DNA of 64,000 nt. It comes from DASQHW01 sp038209365. Its GTDB lineage: Bacteria; Actinomycetota; Acidimicrobiia; IMCC26256; PALSA-610. Below, piece by piece: positions 35,620 to 44,701 of this stretch. Positions within the stretch are counted from its first letter, which is position 1. Every line of letters starts with the position of its first letter. The notes beneath the pieces are model-generated. The model was not told where the DNA came from and ran no database searches. It saw only the letters and a program-made list of their open reading frames with translations. A program made the position numbers and the translations under genes. The stretch lies in the NCBI GenBank assembly GCA_038209365.1, contig JBBQXS010000018.1, positions 21,590-85,589 on the forward strand, written 5' to 3'.

Positions 35620-36219
35620 TCAGTCGAGACTGAACGGCGGGTACACGTCGGTGAGCAGCGCGAAATACGCCTGGACGCGCAGCGACCAGCGGCCGACGCC
35701 GAGCACGAAGTTGCGCATCCCCTCGGGCCACTTCCCCGTGAACAGCACCGCGAAGAACGCGATGAGCAGCACGACCACAGCCGCAAGGATGAGGAAGGCG
35801 AGCACGATCAGATGGGGGATGACGAGGATGATCCGGAACGCGACAGTCAGCCGGTTGCGGTTCTCCAACTCGGGCTGGAAGTCGACGCGCAGACGCGGCA
35901 CGTCGCCGGGATCGGCCGCCACCGCCGCGAAGGTGAACGGCGGGTACTCCTCGACGAGGAACGCCGCGTAGAACGAGGTGCGCATGTTGTACCGGAGGTA
36001 CATCGCCTGCACGTTCGCCAGCCCGTCCGGCAGCTTGCCGGTGAAGAGAATCAGGACCCACGAGATGAGCCCGACGGCTTGGGACAGGATCCTGAGGCCG
36101 TACAGCACCGCGTAGTGGGGGATGGCAAGGAACCATTGCACGAGTGGTCGCCAGTTCGCGATCTTCTCGGGTGGATCCAGCGTGAAATGGGCTGGGTACG
36201 GAGCGTTCATCGGTTGCAT
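35620..36219 (-). CDS. DUF4389 membrane protein with an internal duplication
   Basis: 199 residues, two similar halves. Each half has an IPH-containing hydrophobic helix (FLAIPHYAVLYGL, ILVIPHLIVLAFL), then LFTGK.P.G. and a closing YPPF. The DUF4389 assignment rests on these segments. The ATG at 36219 has GGGAGG five bases upstream. The protein should be an integral membrane protein with two to four helices; the function is unknown. It is on the same strand as, and 64 bases downstream of, the ABC/lipoprotein operon. Confidence 0.85.
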   Translation of the reverse strand: MQPMNAPYPAHFTLDPPEKIANWRPLVQWFLAIPHYAVLYGLRILSQAVGLISWVLILFTGKLPDGLANVQAMYLRYNMRTSFYAAFLVEEYPPFTFAAVAADPGDVPRLRVDFQPELENRNRLTVAFRIILVIPHLIVLAFLILAAVVVLLIAFFAVLFTGKWPEGMRNFVLGVGRWSLRVQAYFALLTDVYPPFSLD

Positions 36220-36283
36220 GGGAGCCTCCCGCGTGACGCGCCGCGCGCTGCGGACGTCACCCGACGGTACTGCGGACACGATG

Positions 36284-36886
36284 CTACGGACGGGATTTGA
36301 TTGCAGCCGCGAACGCATCGGCGATGACACGTTGGTCGATGCGGGCGCGTGCCAGCGGGACGAGCTCCACGCCGGCATCGCGCACCAGTCGATGGATCGC
36401 GTCGTTGTATCGCGCGGTTCTTTCGCCGTACACGGCGGGCAGATCGGCGACGAGGATGCGCCGCGCGCCCGCGGCGCGCAGCTCGCCGAGGAGGCGCGCG
36501 AAGTCGCTCGTGAATGCTCGGATCGGCGTCCGGGCCGCGACGTCGTCGGCGCCCAGCCACACCTCGACCATGTCCGGCCTCAGCTCGCGTGCGAGCGGTA
36601 CCTGCTCCGCCAGCGCATGAGCCACGGTGGCGTCGTCACGCGCCCCGTTGACGAAGACGGTCGGGCGCGGCAGCGCGTCGAAGACGCGGTAAGGCCACGC
36701 GTCACGCAGGCGGTCTCCGAGACCGTCGCCCGCGCTCTCGCGGCCACCGAGCGCGAGCACGGTCTTGGACGGGACGTTCGCGTCGACGTCGACCGGGGGA
36801 CCGCTGGCCGCGCGATCTGCGCTGCATGCGCATGCGCTCAGCGCAACCATGACAAGGGTGGTCGACCACGTGCGTACGGTGCTCAT
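36284..36886 (-). CDS. SGNH/GDSL-like hydrolase, predicted lipoprotein
   Basis: 200 residues. The N-terminal hydrophobic segment ends with a lipobox-like LSAC, so the mature protein is likely lipid-anchored at the outer face of the membrane. The rest reads as an SGNH fold: GGRESAGDGLGD replaces the usual GDS block, VEVWLGADDVA corresponds to the GxND block with Asp for Asn, and PAVYG plus the C-terminal DAFAAA follow. The catalytic Ser and His cannot be fixed with confidence. Its ATG overlaps the stop of the ABC permease, so it is probably that transporter's periplasm-side partner. Confidence 0.75.
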   Translation of the reverse strand: MSTVRTWSTTLVMVALSACACSADRAASGPPVDVDANVPSKTVLALGGRESAGDGLGDRLRDAWPYRVFDALPRPTVFVNGARDDATVAHALAEQVPLARELRPDMVEVWLGADDVAARTPIRAFTSDFARLLGELRAAGARRILVADLPAVYGERTARYNDAIHRLVRDAGVELVPLARARIDQRVIADAFAAAIKSRP

Positions 36887-38202
36887 TCGTCGCCGATCGC
36901 TTGCCGGGCCGGCATGCGCGCGGCCCGGATCGCGGGCAGCGTGCCTGCCCCGAGGGCGAGCAGCGTCGCGCCGGCAACGACGATCGCGAGCAATGCCACC
37001 GGCACGCCGAGGTGCACCGACTCCAGCCCCTCCTTGGTCAGATAGCGATTCACGACGCCCGCGAGCAGCCGTGCGATCAGCAGTCCGGTCATCGCCCCGG
37101 CGAGGCCGCCGACGAAGCCGAGCGTGCCGGCTTCCACGAGGAACACGCGTCGTACGTCGCGATCCGCCGCGCCGACGGCTTTCAGCACGCCGATCTCACG
37201 CCGGCGTTCGCGAATGGCGGCGAGCATCGCGTTCGAGATGCCGAGCGCGGCGATGGAGAGCCCGATCACGCCGATGCCCGCGAGCACGAGCTCCACGACG
37301 TGCACGTACCGCTGCACCTGCGTGATCAGGGTCTCGGGCGCGCTCGTCGAGTAACCGACCTGGTTGATCTCGGCGCGGACGTCCGTGACGCGTTGGAGAC
37401 CGCGCGCGACGACGAACAGCGCCGAATATTGCGACGGGCGCGAGCCGAGCGAGTCCATCGCGGCCCCCGAGAGCGACCAGGTTCGGGCGCTGCGGGCCGT
37501 CTCGAAGGGTACGAGCAGGAGGCCGTCGCCGAGTTCCTGGGAGACCACGCCGACGATCTGTGCACGACTCCACCGGGCGCGGAAGCGGCGGACGCGGGCG
37601 TCCTCGATTCGCGGTGCACCCAGCCTCAGTTCGGTGCCGACCACGCCGCCGGCGTCCGCCTTCGACACGCCCACTCGTCGGAGGTAGTCGAGCGTGACCG
37701 TGACCTCGGTACGCGACGTCGGCACGGGCAGGCGTCCCGCGATCACGCTCACTGGTACGTCACCGGCGCGAGCGAGGTCCACGCCGACGGCGGAGCTGAA
37801 CATCATGTCGGGATCGGTCCGGGTCGAGTGCGCCGCCGCCGGCAACGACACCGGTGGAACGACGAGCATCGGGGTGGCGAGCACCGGCACGACCGATGCG
37901 ACGTCGCGCAGCTTCGAGATGCGGTCGAGCGCAGCGTCGTCGATCTCCCGGGGTGGTCCCGGTGGGGGGTTGTCGCTGTCGAGCGCGACTGCACTGGGCG
38001 CGGCGGCCTCCACCTTGATGCCGGCGAGCGGGCCGCCGGCGCTCACCTGATCGAGGACGCGCTGGCGCGCGGCGTCACCGGCGATGAGCAGCGACGAGAG
38101 CAGCGCGGCTCCGAGCGCGACCGCGAGCACGGTCAACGCCGCGCGGCCGCCCCGCCGGCCGACACTCCGGCGCGCGAGCGCGATCGCGTCTCGCCACGTC
38201 AT
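36883..38202 (-). CDS. ABC transporter permease (FtsX/MacB-LolC type)
   Basis: 439 residues. TM1 is ALTVLAVALGAALLSSLLIAG, followed by a large extracytoplasmic domain (about 45-260) and three C-terminal helices with the FtsX motif GLSIAALGISNAMLAAIRERRREIGVLKAVGA (core IRERRREIGVLKAVGA). This is the MacB/LolC-type mechanotransmission architecture. The ATG overlaps the stop of the ATPase as ATGA and its own stop overlaps the SGNH lipoprotein gene. It is probably a lipoprotein- or peptide-handling exporter, not a classical importer. Confidence 0.93.
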   Translation of the reverse strand: MTWRDAIALARRSVGRRGGRAALTVLAVALGAALLSSLLIAGDAARQRVLDQVSAGGPLAGIKVEAAAPSAVALDSDNPPPGPPREIDDAALDRISKLRDVASVVPVLATPMLVVPPVSLPAAAHSTRTDPDMMFSSAVGVDLARAGDVPVSVIAGRLPVPTSRTEVTVTLDYLRRVGVSKADAGGVVGTELRLGAPRIEDARVRRFRARWSRAQIVGVVSQELGDGLLLVPFETARSARTWSLSGAAMDSLGSRPSQYSALFVVARGLQRVTDVRAEINQVGYSTSAPETLITQVQRYVHVVELVLAGIGVIGLSIAALGISNAMLAAIRERRREIGVLKAVGAADRDVRRVFLVEAGTLGFVGGLAGAMTGLLIARLLAGVVNRYLTKEGLESVHLGVPVALLAIVVAGATLLALGAGTLPAIRAARMPARQAIGDE

Positions 38203-38894
38203 GCGGGCTCGATCCGCCCGTGCACGAGATGCAGTCGGTGGTGGGCAAAGCCGGCGACGGTGTCGTCGTGCGTGACGACGATCACGGTCGAGCCGTGCTC
38301 GGCCGGCACGCGCATCAACAGATCGAGCACGACGGCGGTCGAACCGGCATCGAGGTTGCCCGTGGGCTCGTCCGCGAGCACCAACAGCGGATCGTTCGCG
38401 AGCGCGCGCGCGATCGCGACGCGTTGCTTCTCACCGCCGCTCAGCGCCCGTGGCCGGTGGCCGAGGCGGTCGCCCAGACCGGCGGCAACGAGCAGCTCCC
38501 GTGCGCGTGCACGGCGTCGTCGCCGCGGGACGCGCGCGAACGTGAGCGCGAGCTCGACGTTCTCGAGCGCGGTCAGCTGGCCGAGCAGACCGAAATCCTG
38601 GAACACGAAGCCCACGACCTCGCGCCGGTATCGGGCGATCTCGCTCCGATCGAGGCGGGCGAGGTCACGACCCGCGACGACGACGTCACCAACGGGGGGA
38701 GCGTCGAGTCCTCCGATCACTGACAACAACGTCGTCTTCCCGGATCCCGATGCCCCGGTGATCGCGACCGTCGTGCCCGCGTCGACCTCGAAGGTCACGT
38801 CCTCGAGCACCGGGAGCAGTCCACTCGGAGTGTCGTAGTGAAAGCCGAGCGCACGAACGCTCACGGCGACGTCCGTGGGCGATGTCTCGTTCAT
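38199..38894 (-). CDS. ABC transporter ATP-binding protein (LolD/MacB type)
   Basis: 231 residues. Walker A is ITGASGSGKTTLL, the Q-loop VGFVFQDFGLL, the signature ALSGGEKQRVAIARALA, Walker B LLVLADEPTGNLD and the H-loop VIVVTHDD. DEPTGNLD and the FVFQ form mark the LolD/FtsE/MacB group. The ATG at 38894 is preferred over a GTG at 38915 because similarity begins there, though neither has a strong ribosome site. First gene of the ATPase-permease-lipoprotein unit. Confidence 0.94.
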   Translation of the reverse strand: MNETSPTDVAVSVRALGFHYDTPSGLLPVLEDVTFEVDAGTTVAITGASGSGKTTLLSVIGGLDAPPVGDVVVAGRDLARLDRSEIARYRREVVGFVFQDFGLLGQLTALENVELALTFARVPRRRRRARARELLVAAGLGDRLGHRPRALSGGEKQRVAIARALANDPLLVLADEPTGNLDAGSTAVVLDLLMRVPAEHGSTVIVVTHDDTVAGFAHHRLHLVHGRIEPA

Positions 38895-38934
38895 GCCGTG
38901 CGCCGGGATGGCCACGGCGCGACCGTACCGTCGG

Positions 38935-40395
38935 CTACCCGCGACCCGGCATCGAGGCGAGCCATGTCGCTTCGGCGTGGCCCATCGGCGTCGATGGCGG
39001 TCCGTCGACGAACGGCCAGATCTCCGCGGCGATGCGGCGCCAGTTCGCACGCGCGTGCAAGCGACCGAGCACGGCGTGCAGACCGAGGTTGATGCGCTGC
39101 GTGATGACGAACGCGGGCGGAACGTTCGCCGACTTCGCCACGTGTGCATACGGGCGGGACGCGTCGAACATGCGGCGGACGGTCTCGGACGCGTATTCGG
39201 GTGTGAACGCGACTTCCTCGTCCTCGAGCACGAACTCGTAGAAGTGGCCGAAATATTCGCGCACGTCGTCGTCCGACAGATCCGACGGCCGCAAGACGTC
39301 GTGCGCTTCGAGGACCCGCCGGAAGTGCGGGATGTCGTGGTCGAGCACCATCGCCTGGATGAGCTCGGCGAAGAGCTTGACCTCGTCGTGAGTGAAGCGT
39401 TTCACGAGGCCGAAGTCGAGGAATGTGACGCGTCCGTCGCCATGAAAGAGATAGTTGCCAGGATGCGGGTCACCGTTGAAGGCATGGATCCGATAGATGC
39501 CCCGGAACACGAAGCGGAAGATGCATTCGGCCGCGGTGTCACGCTGGTCCTGTGGCCACCTCTCCAGTTCCGCGAACCGCGCACCGGTCGCGAGCTCCGT
39601 GGTCAGGACACGCTTGCTCGAGAGCTCGTCGAACACCGCGGGCACGCGTATGAACGGGTGACGCGCGTAGTAGTCCGCGAAGAGTTGCTGATTCCCGGCC
39701 TCGATGTTGTAGTCGAGCTCCTCGACGATGCGCGTTCGCAGCTCCGCAATCAACGGCTTGGGATCGAGTCCGGGGAACATCACACCTATTGCTCGGAACA
39801 ACAGGTCGGTGTTGACGAGGTCGGAGCGGATCGCCGCGTCGACACCGGGATACTGCACCTTCACTGCGACGGCGATGCCCGAGCGGGTGACCGCCCGGTG
39901 CACCTGTCCGATGGACGCGGCCGCGATCGGTACCGGATCCCACTGCGCGAACACACGATCGGGTGCTGCGCCGAGCTCGCGACGAACCACCTCCGCACAA
40001 AGCTCGGGCGCCATCGGCGGCGCGTCCTGCTGCAACGTCGCAAGCGCGTCGCGCACCGGCGCCGGCAGGCCGTCGTCGAGGTAGCTCACCATCTGGCCGA
40101 GCTTCATCAGCGCGCCCTTCATCTCGCCGAGCGCAAGCGCGACGTCGGATGCCGTGCGCATCTGGTGCTCGGCAGCGAGCGTCGCCCGGCGCCCGGCCGG
40201 CGCACGCGCCATCCGCACGCGATGGACCGCGTGACGCGCTCCGGCGCGGGTCCCGACCGCCGCGAGCCGGGCATTGCGGGCCGCGACCGAGGTCGTCACC
40301 AACGCTCGGCGACGACGCCCGACGATCCGCGCGGCCAGCACGAGCACGCCGGCTGCCGCAATCGCCGCGATTCCCCGGCCCCGCTGCGTCCGCAC
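38935..40395 (-). CDS. ABC1/UbiB (AarF) family atypical kinase
   Basis: 486 residues. A hydrophobic N-terminal helix is followed by the KxGQ segment MKGALMKLGQMVSYLDD, the Ala-rich nucleotide loop AAASIGQVHRA, VAVKVQYPG, the catalytic-loop NGDPHPGNYLF and the metal motif LDFGLVKRF. These are the family's defining motifs; members act in quinone biosynthesis or lipid homeostasis. Given the menaquinone genes 6 kb away, a quinone role is plausible but not shown. It is divergent from the acyl-CoA dehydrogenase, with a TetR-type palindrome between the two. Confidence 0.93.
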   Translation of the reverse strand: MRTQRGRGIAAIAAAGVLVLAARIVGRRRRALVTTSVAARNARLAAVGTRAGARHAVHRVRMARAPAGRRATLAAEHQMRTASDVALALGEMKGALMKLGQMVSYLDDGLPAPVRDALATLQQDAPPMAPELCAEVVRRELGAAPDRVFAQWDPVPIAAASIGQVHRAVTRSGIAVAVKVQYPGVDAAIRSDLVNTDLLFRAIGVMFPGLDPKPLIAELRTRIVEELDYNIEAGNQQLFADYYARHPFIRVPAVFDELSSKRVLTTELATGARFAELERWPQDQRDTAAECIFRFVFRGIYRIHAFNGDPHPGNYLFHGDGRVTFLDFGLVKRFTHDEVKLFAELIQAMVLDHDIPHFRRVLEAHDVLRPSDLSDDDVREYFGHFYEFVLEDEEVAFTPEYASETVRRMFDASRPYAHVAKSANVPPAFVITQRINLGLHAVLGRLHARANWRRIAAEIWPFVDGPPSTPMGHAEATWLASMPGRG

Positions 40396-40423
40396 TCTGG
40401 CGACCGTAGCGGGCCGTCAGTAC

Positions 40424-40443
40424 ACTTGACCGACCGGTCAAGT
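40424..40443. promoter_or_regulatory. Palindromic TetR-type operator between ubiB-like and acyl-CoA dehydrogenase genes
   Basis: ACTTGACCG-(AC)-CGGTCAAGT, nine-base arms around two central bases, 18 bases before the acyl-CoA dehydrogenase ATG. The core ACCGACCGGT also occurs in the operator at 62126-62143. There is no TetR gene beside this copy, so a regulator encoded elsewhere would be needed. The position would fit control of the dehydrogenase; binding is inferred. Confidence 0.55.
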
Positions 40444-40461
40444 CCGCCGAGGAGCTGCCTG

Positions 40462-41643
40462 ATGCATGACGAAGCCCGCGTCGTCGAGCTGTGCGACGAC
40501 CTCTTGCACAAGCTCGACCCGAAGACGACGCCACCGGCAGAGTTCCTCGGCGCACAGTTCGACCTCGGCCTCGGATGGGTCCATTTCGCCGAAGGGGACG
40601 GCGGCCTCGGCCTCTCGCCGAAGCTCCAGAACACGATCAACGCCAAGTTGTTCGCCGCCGGCGCGCCGATCCCCTACGCACGCAATCCCATCGGGTACGG
40701 CATGTGCGCGCCGACGCTCGTCACCCATGGCAGTGATGCGCAGAAGCAGCGCTACCTGCGACCGCTGTTCACCGGCGAAGAGATCTGGTGCCAGCTGTTC
40801 AGCGAACCGGGCGCCGGCTCCGACGTCGCCAGCCTTTCGATGCGTGCGGTGCGCGACGGCGAGGAGTGGGTCGTCAACGGTCAGAAGGTTTGGACGACCC
40901 TCGCGCATGTTTCCCGCTTCGGCATCGTGCTCGCACGCACTGATCCCGAGCAGGTGAAGCACAAGGGCCTCACGATGTTCGTCGTCGACATGCAGGCGCC
41001 CGGCGTCGAGGTTCGACCGCTCGTGCAGGCGACGGGTGATGCCGAGTTCAACGAGGTCTATTACACCGACGTCCGCATTCCCGACGCGGAGCGTCTCGGG
41101 GACGTCGGAGAGGGCTGGCACGTCTCACTGACCACGCTGATGAACGAGCGGGTCTCCATCGGGGGCCAGGTGCATCCGCGCGGGTCCGGGGTCATCGCCG
41201 TCGCGGTGAACCAGTGGAAGCGCAACGGGCGGCGCGCCGATTCCGTCGCGCGGGACAATCTCACGCGGCTGTGGGTCGACGCCGAGGTCAACCGCCTGAC
41301 CAACATGCGCGCCTCGCAGCTGCGCGCGAAGGGCACGCCCGGGCCGGAGGGGTCGGTCGGCAAGCTGGCGATGGCCGGCCTCAACCAGCGGATCATGAGC
41401 TTCGTCATGGACCTGATGGGGCCCGAGGCGCTGCTGTACCCCAGCGGCTACACCAAGGAGCGGCCCCGGAACGCGATGGACCTCTCGAACCCGCAGAAGG
41501 CCTTTCTGCGCGTACAGGCCAATTCGATCGAAGGTGGGACAACGAACATCATGAAGAACATTCTTGGCGAGCGGGTCCTCGGCCTGCCCGGCGAGCCGAG
41601 AGCCGACAAGGACGTCCCCTGGAGCCAGGTGCCACGCAGCTGA
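40462..41643 (+). CDS. Acyl-CoA dehydrogenase family protein
   Basis: 393 residues, paralogue of the enzyme at 4.3-5.5 kb. It shows LGWVHFAEGDGGLGLS, CQLFSEPGAGSDVASL, VNGQKVWTTLAH, FNEVYYTDVRIP and the C-terminal ANSIEGGTTNIMKNILGER. The substrate is unknown. The ATG at 40462 has GAGGAG (40449-40454) seven bases upstream. The palindrome just before it overlaps the likely promoter, so regulation by a TetR-type repressor responding to acyl-CoA is likely. It stands alone, without co-directional partner enzymes. Confidence 0.93.
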   Translation: MHDEARVVELCDDLLHKLDPKTTPPAEFLGAQFDLGLGWVHFAEGDGGLGLSPKLQNTINAKLFAAGAPIPYARNPIGYGMCAPTLVTHGSDAQKQRYLRPLFTGEEIWCQLFSEPGAGSDVASLSMRAVRDGEEWVVNGQKVWTTLAHVSRFGIVLARTDPEQVKHKGLTMFVVDMQAPGVEVRPLVQATGDAEFNEVYYTDVRIPDAERLGDVGEGWHVSLTTLMNERVSIGGQVHPRGSGVIAVAVNQWKRNGRRADSVARDNLTRLWVDAEVNRLTNMRASQLRAKGTPGPEGSVGKLAMAGLNQRIMSFVMDLMGPEALLYPSGYTKERPRNAMDLSNPQKAFLRVQANSIEGGTTNIMKNILGERVLGLPGEPRADKDVPWSQVPRS

Positions 41644-41718
41644 CACGGTCCGCGCGACTCGGCGCGGCCTTGCGTGGGGCAGGGACCGGGGAACCAAGCC
41701 TGAAGTTCCGGGTGCAGG

Positions 41719-43074
41719 ATGCCGACCTGGATATGGATGAGCGGGCGGCGGGTCATATTCACGTTGTGCGTCGCTCTCGCCCAGGTGTGCGCGCTCACCG
41801 CGGCGGGCGCAACGCCCCAAGACCCGACGCCGACGAGTGGCAGCGTGCCGCCGGCCACGACCACGACGACGACCATCAACGCCGACCCGCCGCCGGCCTT
41901 TGCGTTGCCCGCCGACTTCGGACTCCAGCTCATCCAAGCCCAAGCCAAGGCAAAGGTGGACCTGGTCACGGCGCAAGCGGGGTTGAGGCCGGCCAGACTC
42001 GCCCTGCAGCGAGCCAAGCGCGAGGACGTGCTCGCCCGGCGGCAGCTGAAACGGCTGACGGCACGCGCGCGTGCGACCGCCCGCCAGCTCGACGCGACGC
42101 GTCAGCACTTGCGCCTCGCGGCGGCCGAGGCATACGTGAATGCGGACGCGGCCGGTTTGGCGGCCGCGATCTCGACGTTCACCAGTACGAGCTCCGTGGT
42201 CGAAGTCGCGAGCAAGCTGCACATGATCTCGACGTACGACAGCAATCAACGCGATGCGCTGCAGGAGTACCTCGACCTCAAGGCGCGCGTCGACCGCCAG
42301 GTCGGCGAGATCACCGAGCTACGCGAACGCACCAGCCGCGCGTTGCTCGCGGCGACGCAGGGCCTCAGCGACGTGAAGCACGGCATCGACGATGCCGCGC
42401 ACCGCATCGCAGACACGCTGGTCGGCATGACGAAATTCGAGGCGGCGGCGACGAGCGCGTCGAGCCCGATCCTCGGACCGTCGCGTCTGAGCGCGAATCA
42501 GATGGCGGCGTTCGTGAAGGCCGAGAAGTACGAGCCCCGCATCACCGTGCCGTTGCGGGATCTTGCCCAGATGTACCTGGACGAAGGCGCGCGGACGGGA
42601 GTGCGCGGCGACGTGGCGTTCGCACAGTCGATCCTCGAGACCGCCGGCTTCAGGAATCCGGGAAGCGCGGCAACCGACAACAACTTCGCGGGAATCGGGT
42701 GGTGTGACTCCTGCGCGCACGGTTACAACTTCCCCGACGCGCTCACCGGCGTGCGCGCGCAGCTCCAGCTCTTGCGCACCTATGTCGACCCCTTGTTTCC
42801 CCAGGAGGACTACACCGACCCGATCCTGTTGCGCGGCACGTTGACACTCGGGTTCCGCGGCAAGGTGCAGACGTGGTGGGACCTGTGGGGCACGTGGGCG
42901 ACGGGCGCGCTCTACGGCCAGCGCGTGTACGACCTCTACCAGCGCATGGTGTCGTTCTCCAAGGGCGTGCCCGCCCTTCCCGCGGAGCCGATCGGCGTTC
43001 AGCCGCCGTCCGCCGGAAAGCCGGGCGAGATCACGAGACCGGCCGATTCGGGGCCGGGCACGAAGAAGCCCTGA
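41719..43074 (+). CDS. Secreted coiled-coil protein with glucosaminidase (GH73-like) domain
   Basis: 451 residues. An N-terminal signal-like helix (VIFTLCVALAQVCALTAAG) is followed by a Pro/Thr-rich linker, a long coiled coil (about 60-220: repeated Ala/Arg/Leu heptads), then a glucosaminidase domain with AQSILETAGFRN, where the Glu would be catalytic, and DNNFAGIGWCDSC. The C-terminus is Pro-rich. It is expected to cleave N-acetylglucosaminyl bonds in peptidoglycan outside the cell. The ATG at 41719 is used; another in frame at 41737 is possible. Confidence 0.87.
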   Translation: MPTWIWMSGRRVIFTLCVALAQVCALTAAGATPQDPTPTSGSVPPATTTTTTINADPPPAFALPADFGLQLIQAQAKAKVDLVTAQAGLRPARLALQRAKREDVLARRQLKRLTARARATARQLDATRQHLRLAAAEAYVNADAAGLAAAISTFTSTSSVVEVASKLHMISTYDSNQRDALQEYLDLKARVDRQVGEITELRERTSRALLAATQGLSDVKHGIDDAAHRIADTLVGMTKFEAAATSASSPILGPSRLSANQMAAFVKAEKYEPRITVPLRDLAQMYLDEGARTGVRGDVAFAQSILETAGFRNPGSAATDNNFAGIGWCDSCAHGYNFPDALTGVRAQLQLLRTYVDPLFPQEDYTDPILLRGTLTLGFRGKVQTWWDLWGTWATGALYGQRVYDLYQRMVSFSKGVPALPAEPIGVQPPSAGKPGEITRPADSGPGTKKP

Positions 43075-43091
43075 CCGGCGATCATTGCGGG

Positions 43092-43255
43092 ATGCGCTTC
43101 GCGGTCTTCACCGTCAGCCTGCCCGAGTGGTCGCCTCCCGAAGCGGTGACGCACCTGCGCGAGCTCGGCTATGACGGCGTCCGAGCGTGCGCGTCACCGT
43201 CCCGCAGTACGACGGCAAGGCGCCGTACCTCCCACTCCGCGACGCGGGTGTGTAG
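43092..43255 (+). pseudogene. Remnant of a sugar-phosphate isomerase/epimerase (TIM barrel) gene
   Basis: An ATG at 43092 opens MRFAVFTVSLPEWSPPEAV, then THLRELGYDGV, which reads as the start of an Xyl-isomerase-like TIM-barrel protein. After about 31 codons the family-like sequence continues in a different frame as VRVTVPQYDGKAPYLPLRD and stops at 43253-43255. Only about 54 of an expected 250 or more codons remain, so an internal deletion and frame change have destroyed the gene. It has no obvious function and lies between the glucosaminidase and a nitroreductase-fold gene. Confidence 0.5.
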
Positions 43256-43305
43256 CCGTCCCGGCAGGTTGGCGAGGAATATCCGCCGTGGGCGGGACGT
43301 TTTGC

Positions 43306-43746
43306 ATGCTCATGCCGAACCTCGAAGACTTCGCCGGTGACTTCCGCGCCTACAACGACGCCGTTGTCGACGAATTTCGTCACAACCGTGGGCAGGTCAC
43401 CGGGATGTTCGCGGGTGCGCCGCTCGTCCTGCTCAGCACGACGGGCGCCAAGTCCGGGAAGCGCCGGACGACACCGGTGGTCTACACGCGTGACGGCGAT
43501 CGCATCGTCGTCATCGCGTCCAAAGGCGGCGCGCCGAGCCACCCCGACTGGTACCACAACCTCGTCGCCAATCCCGACGTCACCGTCGAGTTACCCGACG
43601 AGACGTTCGACGCGCGCGCAGTCGTGCCTACCGGCGAAGAGCGGGAGCGGCTGTATCGCGCGCAGGCGGGGGTGATGCCGAACTTCGACGAGTACCAGAA
43701 GAAGACGAAGCGGCAGATACCTGTCGTCGTGCTCGAACGCGTCTGA
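43306..43746 (+). CDS. Deazaflavin (F420)-dependent nitroreductase-family protein (DUF385)
   Basis: About 146 residues from the ATG at 43306 (a second is two codons on). The split-barrel family segments are visible: LLSTTGAKSGKRRTTPVVY, DRIVVIASKGGAP and WYHNLVANPDVTVEL. These match the DDN/Rv3547-like group that uses F420H2. The physiological substrate is unknown. Its 3' end overlaps the opposite-strand GT2 gene by 119 bases, which is unusual for convergent genes. Confidence 0.88.
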   Translation: MLMPNLEDFAGDFRAYNDAVVDEFRHNRGQVTGMFAGAPLVLLSTTGAKSGKRRTTPVVYTRDGDRIVVIASKGGAPSHPDWYHNLVANPDVTVELPDETFDARAVVPTGEERERLYRAQAGVMPNFDEYQKKTKRQIPVVVLERV

Positions 43747-44701
43747 GCTCGCGCATCGGCGTGGCAGCGCGCCGGATCCGTGTACCGCGGTACTTCACAC
43801 CGCCGCGCAGCCGAGCGACCATCGCAGCCCACGAGCACAGCGAGCGCCAGCAGAGCCACGGCGGCGCGAGCAGAACGGATGACATCGGATACACCATGCG
43901 CCCGCCGGCCCGCCGGCGACCGCTCTCCGCGGCTGCGACGATCATCAGCGTTGCGATGACGACCGCACGGCCCCGCCCTCGGCCCAACGCGAGGACGGTC
44001 GCGGGCAGCACGGCCAATGACACGAGCAGCCGGCAGGGGCGTGCCATCTCGTCGTACGCCTGGCGGACCTGTTGGCGCGCGAAGTGGGCGGTGGTCGGCG
44101 GCCGCCGTGCGATCACGAGATCCAGTGCGAGGTGTTCCCGACCTCCCGCAGCGCGCAGTGTGCGCACGAGCTCGAGGTTCTCGAACATCACGTCGCCCGA
44201 GTAGCCGCCCGCGTCGAGCACTGCCGCGCGCCGCACGGCGAGCGTGCCGGGCCAGTCGCCGCCCGTGACTCTGGCGAGCAACGTCCGCGCGGTGTCGACG
44301 CGCGCGTGCCAGGGCAGCGGCGAGAAGTAGTTCTGTGGTCGTACCACCTCCGCCGTGTCGAGCCTGTGCGCAACCTCCAGCAGTTGCGGAGGTGTGTAAC
44401 GCACGTCGTCGTCCGCGATCACGACACGATCCTGGCCGGCATGCCGGAGACCGGTGAGCACGTTTCCGACCTTGCCCATCTTCGTGTGCTGCTCGGTCGC
44501 CATGACGCGTACGCGGGGACCGAACTCGGCGCCGTGGCGGGCGGTCTCTCCGGGAGACGAGCCGTCGACGACGAGTACCTCTGCGTGGCCGGCGATCATC
44601 CGGAGATACACGGCGAGCTCCGAGACGTCGTCGCCGTCATCGGTGCGGAGCGGCAGGACGTAGGTCAGCAAGGGAGCAGTGACGAGCGGCCCGCGGACCA
44701 T
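43628..44701 (-). CDS. Family 2 glycosyltransferase
   Basis: 357 residues. The GT-A fold features are the strand LTYVLPLRTDDG, the DGSSPGET segment, the metal-binding VIADDDVRYTP and GGDWPGTLAVRRAAV, then the ELVRTLR acceptor helix and a C-terminal membrane segment with a basic tail. It probably transfers a sugar to a lipid-linked or envelope acceptor; the donor is unknown. The start overlaps the upstream diiron-type gene by 37 bases; a TTG overlapping that gene's stop is an alternative start. The last 119 bases lie antisense to the nitroreductase-type gene. Confidence 0.8.
   Translation of the reverse strand: MVRGPLVTAPLLTYVLPLRTDDGDDVSELAVYLRMIAGHAEVLVVDGSSPGETARHGAEFGPRVRVMATEQHTKMGKVGNVLTGLRHAGQDRVVIADDDVRYTPPQLLEVAHRLDTAEVVRPQNYFSPLPWHARVDTARTLLARVTGGDWPGTLAVRRAAVLDAGGYSGDVMFENLELVRTLRAAGGREHLALDLVIARRPPTTAHFARQQVRQAYDEMARPCRLLVSLAVLPATVLALGRGRGRAVVIATLMIVAAAESGRRRAGGRMVYPMSSVLLAPPWLCWRSLCSWAAMVARLRGGVKYRGTRIRRAATPMRELRRVRARRQVSAASSSSGTRRSSASPPPARDTAAPALRR

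Noticed and set aside
41644..41718. Possible c-di-AMP riboswitch before the secreted glucosaminidase, because of ACCGGGGAACC and GGGTGCAGG
   Set aside because: The gap is too short, the conserved GGGTGAAT-like block is absent and the candidate overlaps the preceding gene's end.
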